Below are positions 34,753-43,208 of a stretch of DNA of 64,000 bases, piece after piece. How positions within the stretch are numbered: the first letter of the stretch is position 1; every line of letters begins with the position of its first letter. The notes under the pieces are model-generated. The model searched no databases. It saw only the letters and a program-made list of their open reading frames with translations, and was not told the DNA's origin. The position numbers and the translations under genes were made by a program. The DNA is from Nocardioides albus (GTDB lineage Bacteria; Actinomycetota; Actinomycetes; Propionibacteriales; Nocardioidaceae), in contig NZ_BMQT01000004.1 in assembly GCF_014648255.1 (NCBI RefSeq), positions 1 to 64,000 on the forward strand, read 5' to 3'.

Positions 34753-35073
34753 TCAGGACCGGACGAGGCGGGCGATCGCAGCAGAGGCCTCGGCGAGCTT
34801 CTCGTCGGCCTCGGCGCCTCCGTTCAGGACCGCTCCAGCCACGCAGTGCCCGAGGTGCTCGTCGAGCAGCCCGAGAGCCACCGCCTGGAGCGCCTTCGTG
34901 GATGCGGAGACCTGGGTGAGGATGTCGATGCAGTACGCCTCGTCCTCGACCATCCGCTGCAGCCCGCGCACCTGTCCTTCGATGCGCTTGAGGCGCTTGA
35001 GGTACGCCTCCTTGTTCTTGTTGTGGAGGTATCCGTGATCCGCGTGGTCTTCGTGCCCGGTGTGCTCGTCCAT
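34753..35073 (-). CDS. csoR: Copper-sensing repressor CsoR
   Basis: 106 aa from the ATG at 35073. The Cu(I) triad Cys48, His73 and Cys77 has the same spacing as in M. tuberculosis CsoR. The helical core is YLKRLKRIEGQVRGLQRMV. The N-terminal tail carries five histidines (residues 4-17), an extra possible metal site. Copper binding should release it from the box at 35083-35101 and induce copZ-copA. The -10 TATGGT ends 7 nt before the ATG, so the mRNA is probably leaderless. Confidence 0.94.
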   Translation of the reverse strand: MDEHTGHEDHADHGYLHNKNKEAYLKRLKRIEGQVRGLQRMVEDEAYCIDILTQVSASTKALQAVALGLLDEHLGHCVAGAVLNGGAEADEKLAEASAAIARLVRS

Positions 35074-35080
35074 GCGATCT

Positions 35081-35108
35081 ACCATACCCCCGTAAGGTAT
35101 GAAGTCAA
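35081..35108 (-). promoter_or_regulatory. Copper operon promoter with CsoR box
   Basis: On the minus strand there is a -35 TTGACT (35103-35108), a 16-nt spacer and a -10 TATGGT (35081-35086). The CsoR-type box CATACC-CCCGTAA-GGTATG (35083-35101, perfect 6-bp arms) covers spacer and -10, so bound CsoR would block polymerase. Confidence 0.8.
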
Positions 35109-35152
35109 GATCTCGACCGGGGATCGTCGGTGCCCAGTCCTAGACTGAGTCC

Positions 35153-35947
35153 ATGGCTGTTGCGATCGGTGCCCACGTAGACCAGACCGACCCCGTCGCC
35201 GAGGCGACCGCGCGCGGCGCGAGCCTGGTGCAGTTCTTCCTGGGCGACCCCCAGTCCTACAAAGGCCCGGTCGTGACGTACGCCGAAGGTGCCGCCGCCC
35301 TCAAGGCCCGCGCAGAGGAAGCAGGGGTGGACCTGTACGTCCACGCGCCCTACATCATCAACGTCGCCACGACGAACAACCGGATCCGGATCCCGAGCCG
35401 CAAGCTCCTCCAGCAGCACATGGATGTCGCGGCCGAGGTCGGCGCCAAGGGCCTGATCGTCCACGGCGGGCACGTCAACAAGGACGACGACCCTGCCAAG
35501 GGCTTCGACAACTGGCGCAAGGCGGTCGAAGCGACCGACATCAAGGTCCCGCTGCTGATCGAGAACACCGCCGGCGGCGACAACGCGATGGCCCGCTACC
35601 TCGACCGGATCGCCGGCGTCTGGGAGGCCATCTCCACCGCCGAAGGCGCAGAGAGCGTCGGCTTCTGCCTCGACACCTGCCACGCCCATGCCGGCGGCAA
35701 CCCGCTCGAGACCGTCGTCGAGGACGTCCGCAAGATCACCGGCCGGATCGACCTGGTCCACTGCAACGACTCCCGCGACGAGTTCGACTCCGGAGCCGAC
35801 CGCCACACCAACTTCGGCGCCGGCAAGATCGACCCCGACCTGCTGGCCAACGTCGTCCGCGACGCCGCCGCCCCGGTCATCTGCGAGACCCCCGGCGGCG
35901 CCGCCGAGCACGCGAGCGACTTCGCCTGGCTCCGCGAACGGCTCTGA
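35153..35947 (+). CDS. nfo: Endonuclease IV (AP endonuclease family 2)
   Basis: 264 aa. A TIM-barrel Nfo with zinc-site blocks YVHAPYIINVA, LIENTAGGDNAMA, CLDTCHAHAGG and HCNDSRDEFDSGADRHTNFGAGKI. It cuts DNA 5' of abasic sites in base excision repair. The -10 TAGACT (35141-35146) lies 6 nt before the ATG, a probable leaderless start. It is divergent from the copper operon; the two promoters lie within about 50 bp. Confidence 0.95.
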   Translation: MAVAIGAHVDQTDPVAEATARGASLVQFFLGDPQSYKGPVVTYAEGAAALKARAEEAGVDLYVHAPYIINVATTNNRIRIPSRKLLQQHMDVAAEVGAKGLIVHGGHVNKDDDPAKGFDNWRKAVEATDIKVPLLIENTAGGDNAMARYLDRIAGVWEAISTAEGAESVGFCLDTCHAHAGGNPLETVVEDVRKITGRIDLVHCNDSRDEFDSGADRHTNFGAGKIDPDLLANVVRDAAAPVICETPGGAAEHASDFAWLRERL

Positions 35948-36050
35948 CGATGAGTCCCCACTGAGAGATCCCTGAAGAATCGGCGAGAAGGACCACCCAG
36001 CGGGACTGTCGACTATGACCCAACCGGGCCATTGACATAGCCTTCTTCGA

Positions 36051-38108
36051 ATGAGTTCGAACTGGCGCGCCGATGTTCAAGGTCTCCGTGCCGTCGCTGT
36101 CGGTCTGGTGATCGCAGGACACGCGGGGCTCTCCGGGTTCGAGGGCGGGTTCGTCGGGGTGGACGTCTTCTTCGTCCTCTCCGGGTTCCTGATCACCACT
36201 CTGCTGCTGCGCGAGACCGATCGCAGCGGCACGGTCAGCATCAGCCAGTTCTACGCCCGCCGCGCCCGCCGGATCCTGCCGGCGGCGACGGCGACGATGC
36301 TTGTCGTGCTCGCCTACAGCGCGATCGTGCTGCCCCAGACCCGCACCGACCAGATCGCGGGCGACGCGGGTTGGGCGGCGATCTTCCTGGCCAACGTCCA
36401 CTTCGCCAGCGAAGCCGTCGACTACTTCCACAACGCCGCGCCCTCGCCGTTCCAGCACTACTGGTCGCTCTCGGTCGAGGAGCAGTTCTACGTCGTCTGG
36501 CCGCTGCTCGTGCTCGCCGTCGCGCTCTGGATCCCGAAGCACCACCGTCGCCGCGCGATCACCGCGCTCGCCGCGCTCGTGGCGGTGATCAGCCTGGCGT
36601 GGTCGCTGCACGTCACGGCAGCGGACCCGACCACGGCGTACTTCTCCACTCCCGCCCGGGCGTTCGAGCTCGCCGCCGGCGCCCTGCTCGCCTGCGTCGC
36701 GGGGCGGCTCCAGGTCGTGACCAGCGCGACGCGGACCGGTCGTCTCGCCGCGGCAGCCCTCGGCATCGCCGGTGTCGGCACCCTCGTCTACGCCACCGCC
36801 AGCTTCAGCGAGGCGACCCACTTCCCGGGCTGGCACGCCCTGGTCCCGGTGCTCGCCACGGTCGCCCTCCTGGTCGCCGGCCCCGCCACGCCGACCGGCT
36901 GGCTGCTCTCGAAACAGCCCTTCCGCTACCTGGGTGACATCTCGTTCAGCCTCTACCTGTGGCACTGGCCGATCCTGATCCTCGCTCCCGCGGCGATCCC
37001 TGGCGGCGGCGTACGCCAGCTGCTGATCATGCTGGCGCTCATCCTGGCCGCCTCCGCGGCGAGCTACCACTGGATCGAGATGCCCTTCCAGCATCACAAG
37101 ATCCCGCACCTCACCAAGGGCCGCCGCGCGCTCGCCCTCTGGCCCGCCGCCGCTGCTCTCGCCCTGGTCGCGAGCACGAGCTCCCAGGCGTACGCCGGCT
37201 ATCAGGTCGACGTCGCCAAGGCCAACGCCGAAGAGTGGTTCAAGGAGAACCCGGACGTCCTCGAGACCGATGACAAGCCGGTCACCGGCGTGCTGAAGAA
37301 GACGGTCGCGGCCGCCGAGGAGGGTGCGCCGCTGCCCCCGGAGGTCGAGTTCGACGCCACCGACTCATGGGCCGAGCGCGGCGGATACTGCTACGCGGGT
37401 CACGGCGAGACCAAGCTCGACGGTGACTGCGTCTACGGCGACGGCAAGGCCGATCGCACCGTCGCCGTCGTCGGCGACTCCCACATCGGGATGTGGCTGC
37501 CGGCGCTCGACACCCTGGCCGAACGCCAGAACGTGAAGCTGGTCCCGTTCGTGAAGCTCGGGTGCGCGGCGTACGGGGTGAAGCAGAAATCCTCGAAGAT
37601 GACCGTCGAGGAGTGCGAGGACTTCCGGAAGTGGACCAACGAGCAGATCGCCGAGCTCGACCCGGACACGATCGTCGTCGGCGCCCGCGGGATGCTCGAC
37701 ATGGAGGAACGCGACGGCGTCTCGACCGAGGAGCAGTGGCGTGAAGGCGTACGCGAAGGGGTCAGCTCCTTCGAGAAGATCACCCCTGACGTACGCGTCT
37801 TCGCCGATGTCCCCGCCGTCGACAACGACCCCGGCGAGTGCCTCTCCGACGCCCGCAACCTCCTCGAGGACTGCGTCGTGAAGGCCGACGGCACCGAGGT
37901 CGACTCCAACGAGGTGACCCAGGAGGCGCTCGAGGGGACCGAGGCGGCGTACGTCGACATCGTCGACCTCGTCTGCTCCGAGCGCTGCCCGCTCGTGGTC
38001 GGCGACGTCGTCACCTACTACGACGACTCCCACATCACCGCGACCTGGGTCGACCGCGTCACCCCCGCGCTCGGCCACCGGCTCGGCCGGCTGGACCGTC
38101 CCGTCTAG
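36051..38108 (+). CDS. Acyltransferase-3 / SGNH two-domain membrane protein (OafA-like)
   Basis: 685 aa. Residues 1 to about 340 form the acyltransferase-3 domain with about ten helices, starting WRADVQGLRAVAVGLVIAGH and containing FFVLSGFLITTLLL and HYWSLSVEEQFYVVWPLL. A linker leads to a C-terminal SGNH domain: block I is VAVVGDSHIGMWLP (nucleophile Ser) and the C-terminal DDSHIT supplies Asp/His. Such proteins transfer acetyl or other acyl groups to surface polysaccharide. The -10 TAGCCT (36038-36043) is 7 nt before the ATG. Confidence 0.9.
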   Translation: MSSNWRADVQGLRAVAVGLVIAGHAGLSGFEGGFVGVDVFFVLSGFLITTLLLRETDRSGTVSISQFYARRARRILPAATATMLVVLAYSAIVLPQTRTDQIAGDAGWAAIFLANVHFASEAVDYFHNAAPSPFQHYWSLSVEEQFYVVWPLLVLAVALWIPKHHRRRAITALAALVAVISLAWSLHVTAADPTTAYFSTPARAFELAAGALLACVAGRLQVVTSATRTGRLAAAALGIAGVGTLVYATASFSEATHFPGWHALVPVLATVALLVAGPATPTGWLLSKQPFRYLGDISFSLYLWHWPILILAPAAIPGGGVRQLLIMLALILAASAASYHWIEMPFQHHKIPHLTKGRRALALWPAAAALALVASTSSQAYAGYQVDVAKANAEEWFKENPDVLETDDKPVTGVLKKTVAAAEEGAPLPPEVEFDATDSWAERGGYCYAGHGETKLDGDCVYGDGKADRTVAVVGDSHIGMWLPALDTLAERQNVKLVPFVKLGCAAYGVKQKSSKMTVEECEDFRKWTNEQIAELDPDTIVVGARGMLDMEERDGVSTEEQWREGVREGVSSFEKITPDVRVFADVPAVDNDPGECLSDARNLLEDCVVKADGTEVDSNEVTQEALEGTEAAYVDIVDLVCSERCPLVVGDVVTYYDDSHITATWVDRVTPALGHRLGRLDRPV

Positions 38109-38116
38109 AACCGGCC

Positions 38117-38160
38117 GCCGGTGGTCGAGCCGGCCCCCGGTGGTCGAGCCTGTCGAGACC
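38117..38160. repeat. Dispersed GGTGGTCGAG repeat (two units)
   Basis: Two direct units of CCGGTGGTCGAGCC; the second continues into TGTCGAGACC. The 24-nt form (38137-38160) is the complement, with one mismatch, of a copy upstream of the FemX-like gene (44531-44554). Confidence 0.7.
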
Positions 38161-38335
38161 CCACCTTCCGGCTGAATGTTCCGTCTGGAACACATTTCAG
38201 TCCTGCAGCAACGGAACCATTGCCGTCGTGGCGGCCGAGCGGGACAATCGAAAGTTGCCGGGCGGGGCAGTCATCCCCTCACCGCCCCGCCCGGTCCATG
38301 TGCACCCCGGTGGTCGCGCATCCCGAGACCCGCAC
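38161..38335. other. Non-coding stretch after the acyltransferase gene
   Basis: No convincing gene. It holds an inverted repeat TGTTCC-GTCT-GGAACA (38177-38192), followed by lower-GC sequence, and then the hairpin at 38336. From 38369 to 38528 there is also no recognisable gene. Confidence 0.45.
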
Positions 38336-38368
38336 GTGGGTTGGGCATCCCCCTAGTGCCCAACCCAC
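38336..38368. terminator. Hairpin with 12-bp arms
   Basis: GTGGGTTGGGCA (38336-38347) and TGCCCAACCCAC (38357-38368), loop 9 nt. Probable terminator about 230 bp downstream of the acyltransferase gene. Confidence 0.55.
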
Positions 38369-38528
38369 GCTGCGGCCCCGAAACCGCCTGCCTCCCCCAA
38401 GGCGGCGGCGCCAGCGCCCGAACCGAGTTCCCCCGAATCTCGGCCCGGACAGCCCCAAGGAGTACGCGACAGATCGGCTGATACACCGTCGCCGAAACTT
38501 TCTTGCGACCCGCCGAGCAGGAGCCTCA

Positions 38529-38579
38529 GACCCCTAGGAGACTGAGTCACGCCACACGTGACTGAGTCTCCTAGGGGTC
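38529..38579. terminator. Perfect 23-bp inverted repeat
   Basis: Arms 38529-38551 (GACCCCTAGGAGACTGAGTC and on) and 38557-38579 are exact complements around CCACA. It covers the stop codon of the ATPase remnant on the minus strand and may act as a terminator or as the end of a small inserted element. Confidence 0.7.
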
Positions 38580-39107
38580 GCCCGGGGCGGCCGTCTCCCA
38601 GAGCGCGCTGATAGGCACGGCCCGAAGCTTGGGCCCGAACGAGATCGTGCGGGGCCCGGTATGGAGGAGATAACCGCCGAGGAAATCGTCACCGGTGCGT
38701 TCCTGGAGATGTCGGAGACCGCGAAAGTCTTCGGCTCGTGGCGTGGAGGAGGCTTTGAGCAGAGCAGCAAGGTTGGCTTGCTGGAGGAGCTGCCCAGAAC
38801 GCGCTGCGACGAGGTTGAGAAGTCGACGCATCTCCCGACCGTGCTGGATCTCCGAAAGCTGGACCACGTCGCGGTTGATCAGGTCGGCGACGTACGCATC
38901 GTGGAAGCTGCGCCTGCGGCGCCCCTCCCGCGCGACGGCCTCAGGGAAACCACCGCGTACGACCCGCTCGACATAGTCGCGACGGGCCAGGTTGGAGTCG
39001 TGGCGGATCTCGGTGTCAGGGTCGAGGATGGCGTCGACGAAACCATCGGGCGCGTCGTCGATCTCGCCCTGGAACACATGCACCCATGATGACCCGGTGG
39101 CGAGCAT
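38571..39107 (-). pseudogene. Remnant of an AAA/DUF4143-family ATPase
   Basis: 178-codon open frame. The stretch DYVERVVRGGFPEAVAREGRRRRSFHDAYVADLINRD and EMRRLLNLVAARSGQLLQQANLA is the middle of DUF4143 ATPases; KLRAVPISALWE is their usual C-terminus. The P-loop ATPase part before it (about 110 residues) is missing, and about 110 residues between the HTH-like region and GLRHLQERTGDDFLGGYLLHTG have been deleted in frame. It cannot be a working ATPase. Four 23-bp repeats lie directly upstream. Confidence 0.8.
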
Positions 39108-39187
39108 TTAGCCAGGGGGTTCGCCCGCATCTAGCCGAAGGGCGCACCCGCATATAGCCGCTAGGCTCGCCCGCATCTAGCCGCCTC
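39098..39187. repeat. Four degenerate 23-bp tandem repeats
   Basis: On the minus strand the units start GGCTAGATGCGGGCG, GGCTATATGCGGGTG, GGCTAGATGCGGGCG and GGCTAAATGC, spaced exactly 23 bp apart. They sit directly upstream of, and slightly over, the start of the ATPase remnant. Confidence 0.75.
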
Positions 39188-39222
39188 ATGTCCTCACCCC
39201 GTCCACGTTGATTCCGGCGCAA

Positions 39223-41664
39223 CTACGAGAAGCAGACGAAGGGGGCCGGCGGAGCGTCCGTGGTCGCTGCAGGGAGGGACTCGGCGAGAGCCTCAGCGGG
39301 AGCCAGGCCCTTCGCAAGGGCGCTGTGAAGACGGCTGAAGACCTCGTACGCAGCCTCATCGGCCACGATGGCAGGCGAGGCGATCACGGCTCGGGCACCG
39401 GCGTGCAACCAGGCTCCGACCAGCCCGATCAGCTCCTCGCCCCAGCGGATGGTCGACCGTCCGACCTCGCAGGCGGAGAGGAGCACGACGTCCGGGACGG
39501 CTGCGAGGCCGTCGATGTCGTAGCCGTACCAGGTCCCGTCGGCGAGCTCGAGGCCGGAGAAGAGCGGGTTGTCGGCGGAGTGGTGGCCGTGGGCGGCCAG
39601 GTGGAGTACGTCGACCTCGGCTGCCAGCGCGGATACGGCCGCTGCGGTGGCGTCGGTGCCAGTGAGGGTGCGCGAGCCGGACCAGGCTGTGGCGCTGTGG
39701 GTGACCTCGTCGGCGGCGCGCATGACCCGCGGGCCGGCGACGAAACCTGCCGTCTTGGCGCGCAGTGGGGTGTCGGCGCGGCCCAGCCACGCGGTGGCGC
39801 TCTGGGCGACCGTCACCGGTCGTCCGGTGAAGCCGGACAGCAACGTCCACGGGACTGCCGCCAGAACGGCGGAGGGAGTCAGGACGACAGGACGGTCTCC
39901 GATCCTGTCGAGGACCGGGGCGACGAGCAGATCAGAGAGTTGCCGGAGGCGAGCGGTCAGGTCACCGCGCACGGCCGCGCCGAGCGGGCCCGGGAGGTCT
40001 GTCGCAGCGACGTCGAGATCGGGCAGCAGGCCGCCGAGAAGGGACCCGAGCGCGGCCCGCTCGCCGAGGTCCATTCGAGTGGAGGAGTCATCGGTCGCAA
40101 CGATGGCGACGATCCGGCCGGCGGCGACGACATAGGCGACGAGCGCGTGGCTGCCGGTGCGTTCGCGCAGGTCAGGCAGCGAGATCGGATCAGAGACCTG
40201 GCCCGATCCCTTGACCCGCCAGGCCCGCTGCCGGATCTGCTCGCGTAGCTCGGCCTCGCGCTCGGGCGTCACCTCACCGCGGAGCTCGGCCAGGTCGGCG
40301 GCGAGCTGCGGGTCGGAGGGGGGCCGTACCGGCTGGACCCGCGAGGCCAGCATCCGCGAGCGCTCCGACCACTCGAAGAGCGCGTCGGTCTCACCTGACT
40401 CGACGGCCAGTTCCAAGCCGCGCTTGGCCAACGTGCGTCCGTGTCCGGCGACGTTGGTCTGCAGGTCCAGGCTGCCGAACGAGCTCTGCCACAGATGGAA
40501 GTCGTCGAGCCCTGCCCGAAGCTCGCGGAGCCCAGCAACGGCTCGTCCCGCGGCCACCGCCAGTTCGGCTCGGAGTTCTCGTTCCAGCAGGCGGATGTCG
40601 ATGGGCGCCTCGGGCGGAACCGGGCCGATGACCCTCCCGCTGGCTGGTCTCGCCGGCAGGCCGGCGTTCTCCGCCGAACGAATGCGCGCAAGCCGGGCCT
40701 GCAACCGCACGCGGAGCGCCGGCCAATTCAGACCTTGTTCCTCGAGCGGACCGGCCAGCGCCTCGCCGTCCTCGTTCGGATCTTGCCCCGCCGTCACGGC
40801 CGCCTCAAACGCCACCGCCCGCGCCCGCAACGCCAGCCCTGGCGCCTTCGCCTCTTCGAACCTCCCCAGCGCCGAGCGCGCCACCCGCTCGGCCTCGGTC
40901 GGATCAGTCGCCACCAGATGGGACGCCAGCACCAACTCGGCCTCTCCTTGCCGCTGCCGCTGCGCCTTCGACCCGTACGCCTCCGCCGCCCGCCGGAGCA
41001 TCTCGCCACCCTGCCGCGTCAGCCCCGCCGCCATCAGTACCTCGGCCCGGTCCGCGTCACACACTGCCTTCACCAGCGGCCCAGCTGCTGCCTGGAGGTC
41101 ATACGACGACTCCATCAGCGCAAGGGCGCTAACCAGGTCACCGGACAGAAAGAGCGCGTATGCCCGGTTGTGGTCGGCCTGAGCAGCCGCCAAGGCATCA
41201 TTAGCAACGCGGTACGTCTCGGCTGCCGACGAGAAGTCAGCCATCGCGGACAACACATCGTGCATGTCCAGATGCACTGTCCCCCGGTTGAGATACGCGT
41301 CGCCCAGGTCCGGGGGTGAATGCTTGAGTTCCTCGATGACCTCTCCGAAGACCAGCAAGGCTTCAGAAGGACGCCCCGCCCGCCTCAACAAGGTTGCCCT
41401 CTGCTGGAGCAGAGCCGCCCGGGTCGCTCCAGCGAGGGACCCGGGCCGCAGTGCCCGATCTAGCATCGACATCGCCTGATCAAGGTCTGATTGATCTGCT
41501 TCGATGTAGGCCAGTGTCGATTCGATCCGAGCCAGCAGCGCCGAATCGCCACTCCCGCTTGCAAGGTGCTGAGCCCTCGACAGGACGCTCTGAGCCTCGA
41601 CAAGGTTACCGAGGTTCATGGCCACGACCCCCTGCCGGTGTAACTCCTCAGCGTCCTGGTCCAT
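39223..41664 (-). CDS. TPR-CHAT protein (caspase-like protease)
   Basis: 813 aa. Residues 1 to about 330 are TPR helices (HRQGVVAMNLGNLVEAQSVL, AYLNRGTVHLDMHDVLSAM, DHNRAYALFLSGDLVSAL). A helical linker follows, then a CHAT domain at about 480-813. The caspase-type dyad is intact: His692 in VLHLAAHGHHS and Cys732 in LLSACEVGRST. CHAT proteases cut partner proteins once their TPR part senses a trigger. It is the last gene of an operon with an ECF sigma factor, a small protein and a subtilase; its start is 4 bp after the subtilase stop. No signal peptide, so cytoplasmic. Confidence 0.88.
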   Translation of the reverse strand: MDQDAEELHRQGVVAMNLGNLVEAQSVLSRAQHLASGSGDSALLARIESTLAYIEADQSDLDQAMSMLDRALRPGSLAGATRAALLQQRATLLRRAGRPSEALLVFGEVIEELKHSPPDLGDAYLNRGTVHLDMHDVLSAMADFSSAAETYRVANDALAAAQADHNRAYALFLSGDLVSALALMESSYDLQAAAGPLVKAVCDADRAEVLMAAGLTRQGGEMLRRAAEAYGSKAQRQRQGEAELVLASHLVATDPTEAERVARSALGRFEEAKAPGLALRARAVAFEAAVTAGQDPNEDGEALAGPLEEQGLNWPALRVRLQARLARIRSAENAGLPARPASGRVIGPVPPEAPIDIRLLERELRAELAVAAGRAVAGLRELRAGLDDFHLWQSSFGSLDLQTNVAGHGRTLAKRGLELAVESGETDALFEWSERSRMLASRVQPVRPPSDPQLAADLAELRGEVTPEREAELREQIRQRAWRVKGSGQVSDPISLPDLRERTGSHALVAYVVAAGRIVAIVATDDSSTRMDLGERAALGSLLGGLLPDLDVAATDLPGPLGAAVRGDLTARLRQLSDLLVAPVLDRIGDRPVVLTPSAVLAAVPWTLLSGFTGRPVTVAQSATAWLGRADTPLRAKTAGFVAGPRVMRAADEVTHSATAWSGSRTLTGTDATAAAVSALAAEVDVLHLAAHGHHSADNPLFSGLELADGTWYGYDIDGLAAVPDVVLLSACEVGRSTIRWGEELIGLVGAWLHAGARAVIASPAIVADEAAYEVFSRLHSALAKGLAPAEALAESLPAATTDAPPAPFVCFS

Positions 41665-41668
41665 CCCG

Positions 41669-43195
41669 TCAGACCTCAGGTTGAAGCGTGGTCAGCGCCG
41701 CCAGCGCCTCCCTGGCGCGCGTTATGTCGTGCTCGGTGTCACCGGGACGACCGTTTTCGCACAAGTGTTGGGCGATCCGTCCGGCTAGAAGCGGTGCCGC
41801 AAAGGACGTACCGCTCCAGGTGCTGAATCCCCCGGTGAAGTCGTCCGGATCCAACGACGAACGAGTGCGGCCTAGATGCTCGGACTCAATCAGAGCCTGA
41901 TAACCCCCTTCAAAACCGCTCGGCAGCGTGCTCACAACCCCAGCCCCGATTTCGTACGCTCGCACCCAAGCGCCCGAATTGCTGAACAGGGCATCGGTCT
42001 TACCGTTGGGGTTGAGGGCGCCAACCGACACGATTGGAAGCGTGCCCGGCCTAGGCTTCACGGGCCCACCGCCGTCGGTCCAAGGTGCGAACGCAGCCGG
42101 GAAGAACGGCCGATCGGTGGATTCGTTGCCAGCAGAGCACACCACAACCGTGCCGTTGGAAGACAGATCGGCCAGAATCTCGTACAACGTGGGATCGAAG
42201 TACTTGTCTGCCGGCGTCTCGTGGTAGTAGCCCATAGACAAGTTCAGAACGTCGATTCTGCGTCCACGAGGGTCACCGAGGCGGTAGAGGTGAACCAGTT
42301 CGGCGATCTGCGCAAGCGCCGTGATCCAGTCAGTCTCGGCGATCGGACCATCGGGCGGTACGACCCGCCATGAAAGGATCTCGGCATCTGGGCACGACTG
42401 GTGGACGAGGCCAGCGATGAAGGTTCCATGCCCGGCGAGCGGGTCGATCACCCCATCGAGTGGCCCGACCTGGTCCCCGTCAAGCTCGGAGTTGGCCACA
42501 TGAGCAGGCCACCCGATCGGATGCTCCCCCAGACGAGCATCGCGCTCGACAAACCCCAGCCAGGGATGATCCCCGCATCCTGTATCGAGAATCGCCACCA
42601 CCGGGCGGTCACAACCATCCAGTTCATCATCGCTGCGCCTTTTCGGCGGATGCCCCACGTAAGCGACTGGCATTCGTCCGCCAGTCCCCAGCGGGTCGTA
42701 GTCATCGTCGCTATTGCCCCGATTGTGCGGATTTCCCCTGTTGTGCGGGTTCCCGCGATTGTGCGGGTTGCCACGATTGTGGGGCTTGTCACCGATCACA
42801 GGGTCAGGGACGAGGACGTGCTCCAGGCTCACTCCACCTACGTCTTCAGGATCCGAAGCCCTCAGGTACTGCAACACTGTCCACGCGTCAGGCGCTTGGA
42901 CTGCCTTACCAGGCCGAACTCCCAGCCGCACGCGACGTACGCCGAATCGCAGCCCGGCTGCGTGCGGCGGCTCGTCCTCGGCGACCGCGCGCCAACCAAG
43001 TCCCTTGGCGGCCTTCTCGATCCGGTCGAAGGTGTCCTCGAAGTCGACCGATTTAGAGACGAGCAGCACAGATGAGGAGTAGATCGTCGAGCGCGCATTA
43101 ACGCCGTCGACGGCGACCGCGTTGGTGGGATCGAGCACGCGTGCCTCTGCGGATCCGTACGCCACCGAAAACCGTGGCTCACTCTTGGGGTGCAC
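41669..43195 (-). CDS. Cytoplasmic subtilisin-like (S8) serine protease
   Basis: 508 aa with an intact triad: Asp204 (AILDTGCGDH), His256 (GHGTFIAGL) and Ser464 (SGTSFAAP), with oxyanion Asn357 (CSAGNES). There is no signal peptide, which is unusual for subtilases. Residues 1-130 form an N-terminal domain of unknown type. Residues 138-161 are four exact PHNRGN repeats, then an acidic SDDDYDP. It lies between the small 168-aa protein and the TPR-CHAT protease in one operon, suggesting that the two proteases act in the same pathway. Confidence 0.9.
   Translation of the reverse strand: MHPKSEPRFSVAYGSAEARVLDPTNAVAVDGVNARSTIYSSSVLLVSKSVDFEDTFDRIEKAAKGLGWRAVAEDEPPHAAGLRFGVRRVRLGVRPGKAVQAPDAWTVLQYLRASDPEDVGGVSLEHVLVPDPVIGDKPHNRGNPHNRGNPHNRGNPHNRGNSDDDYDPLGTGGRMPVAYVGHPPKRRSDDELDGCDRPVVAILDTGCGDHPWLGFVERDARLGEHPIGWPAHVANSELDGDQVGPLDGVIDPLAGHGTFIAGLVHQSCPDAEILSWRVVPPDGPIAETDWITALAQIAELVHLYRLGDPRGRRIDVLNLSMGYYHETPADKYFDPTLYEILADLSSNGTVVVCSAGNESTDRPFFPAAFAPWTDGGGPVKPRPGTLPIVSVGALNPNGKTDALFSNSGAWVRAYEIGAGVVSTLPSGFEGGYQALIESEHLGRTRSSLDPDDFTGGFSTWSGTSFAAPLLAGRIAQHLCENGRPGDTEHDITRAREALAALTTLQPEV
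42713..42784. repeat. Four 18-bp tandem repeats in the subtilase gene
   Basis: Codes four PHNRGN hexapeptides. Units differ at third positions, so the repeat is maintained at protein level or is old. Confidence 0.85.
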
Positions 43196-43208
43196 TGTTA
43201 CTCCTGGA

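Noticed and set aside
39098..39187. Possible CRISPR array
   Set aside because: The 23-bp units are contiguous and degenerate with no unique spacers between them, and there are no cas genes.
42713..42784. Possible CRISPR-like short repeat
   Set aside because: 18-bp units without spacers, in frame within the subtilase gene, coding PHNRGN.
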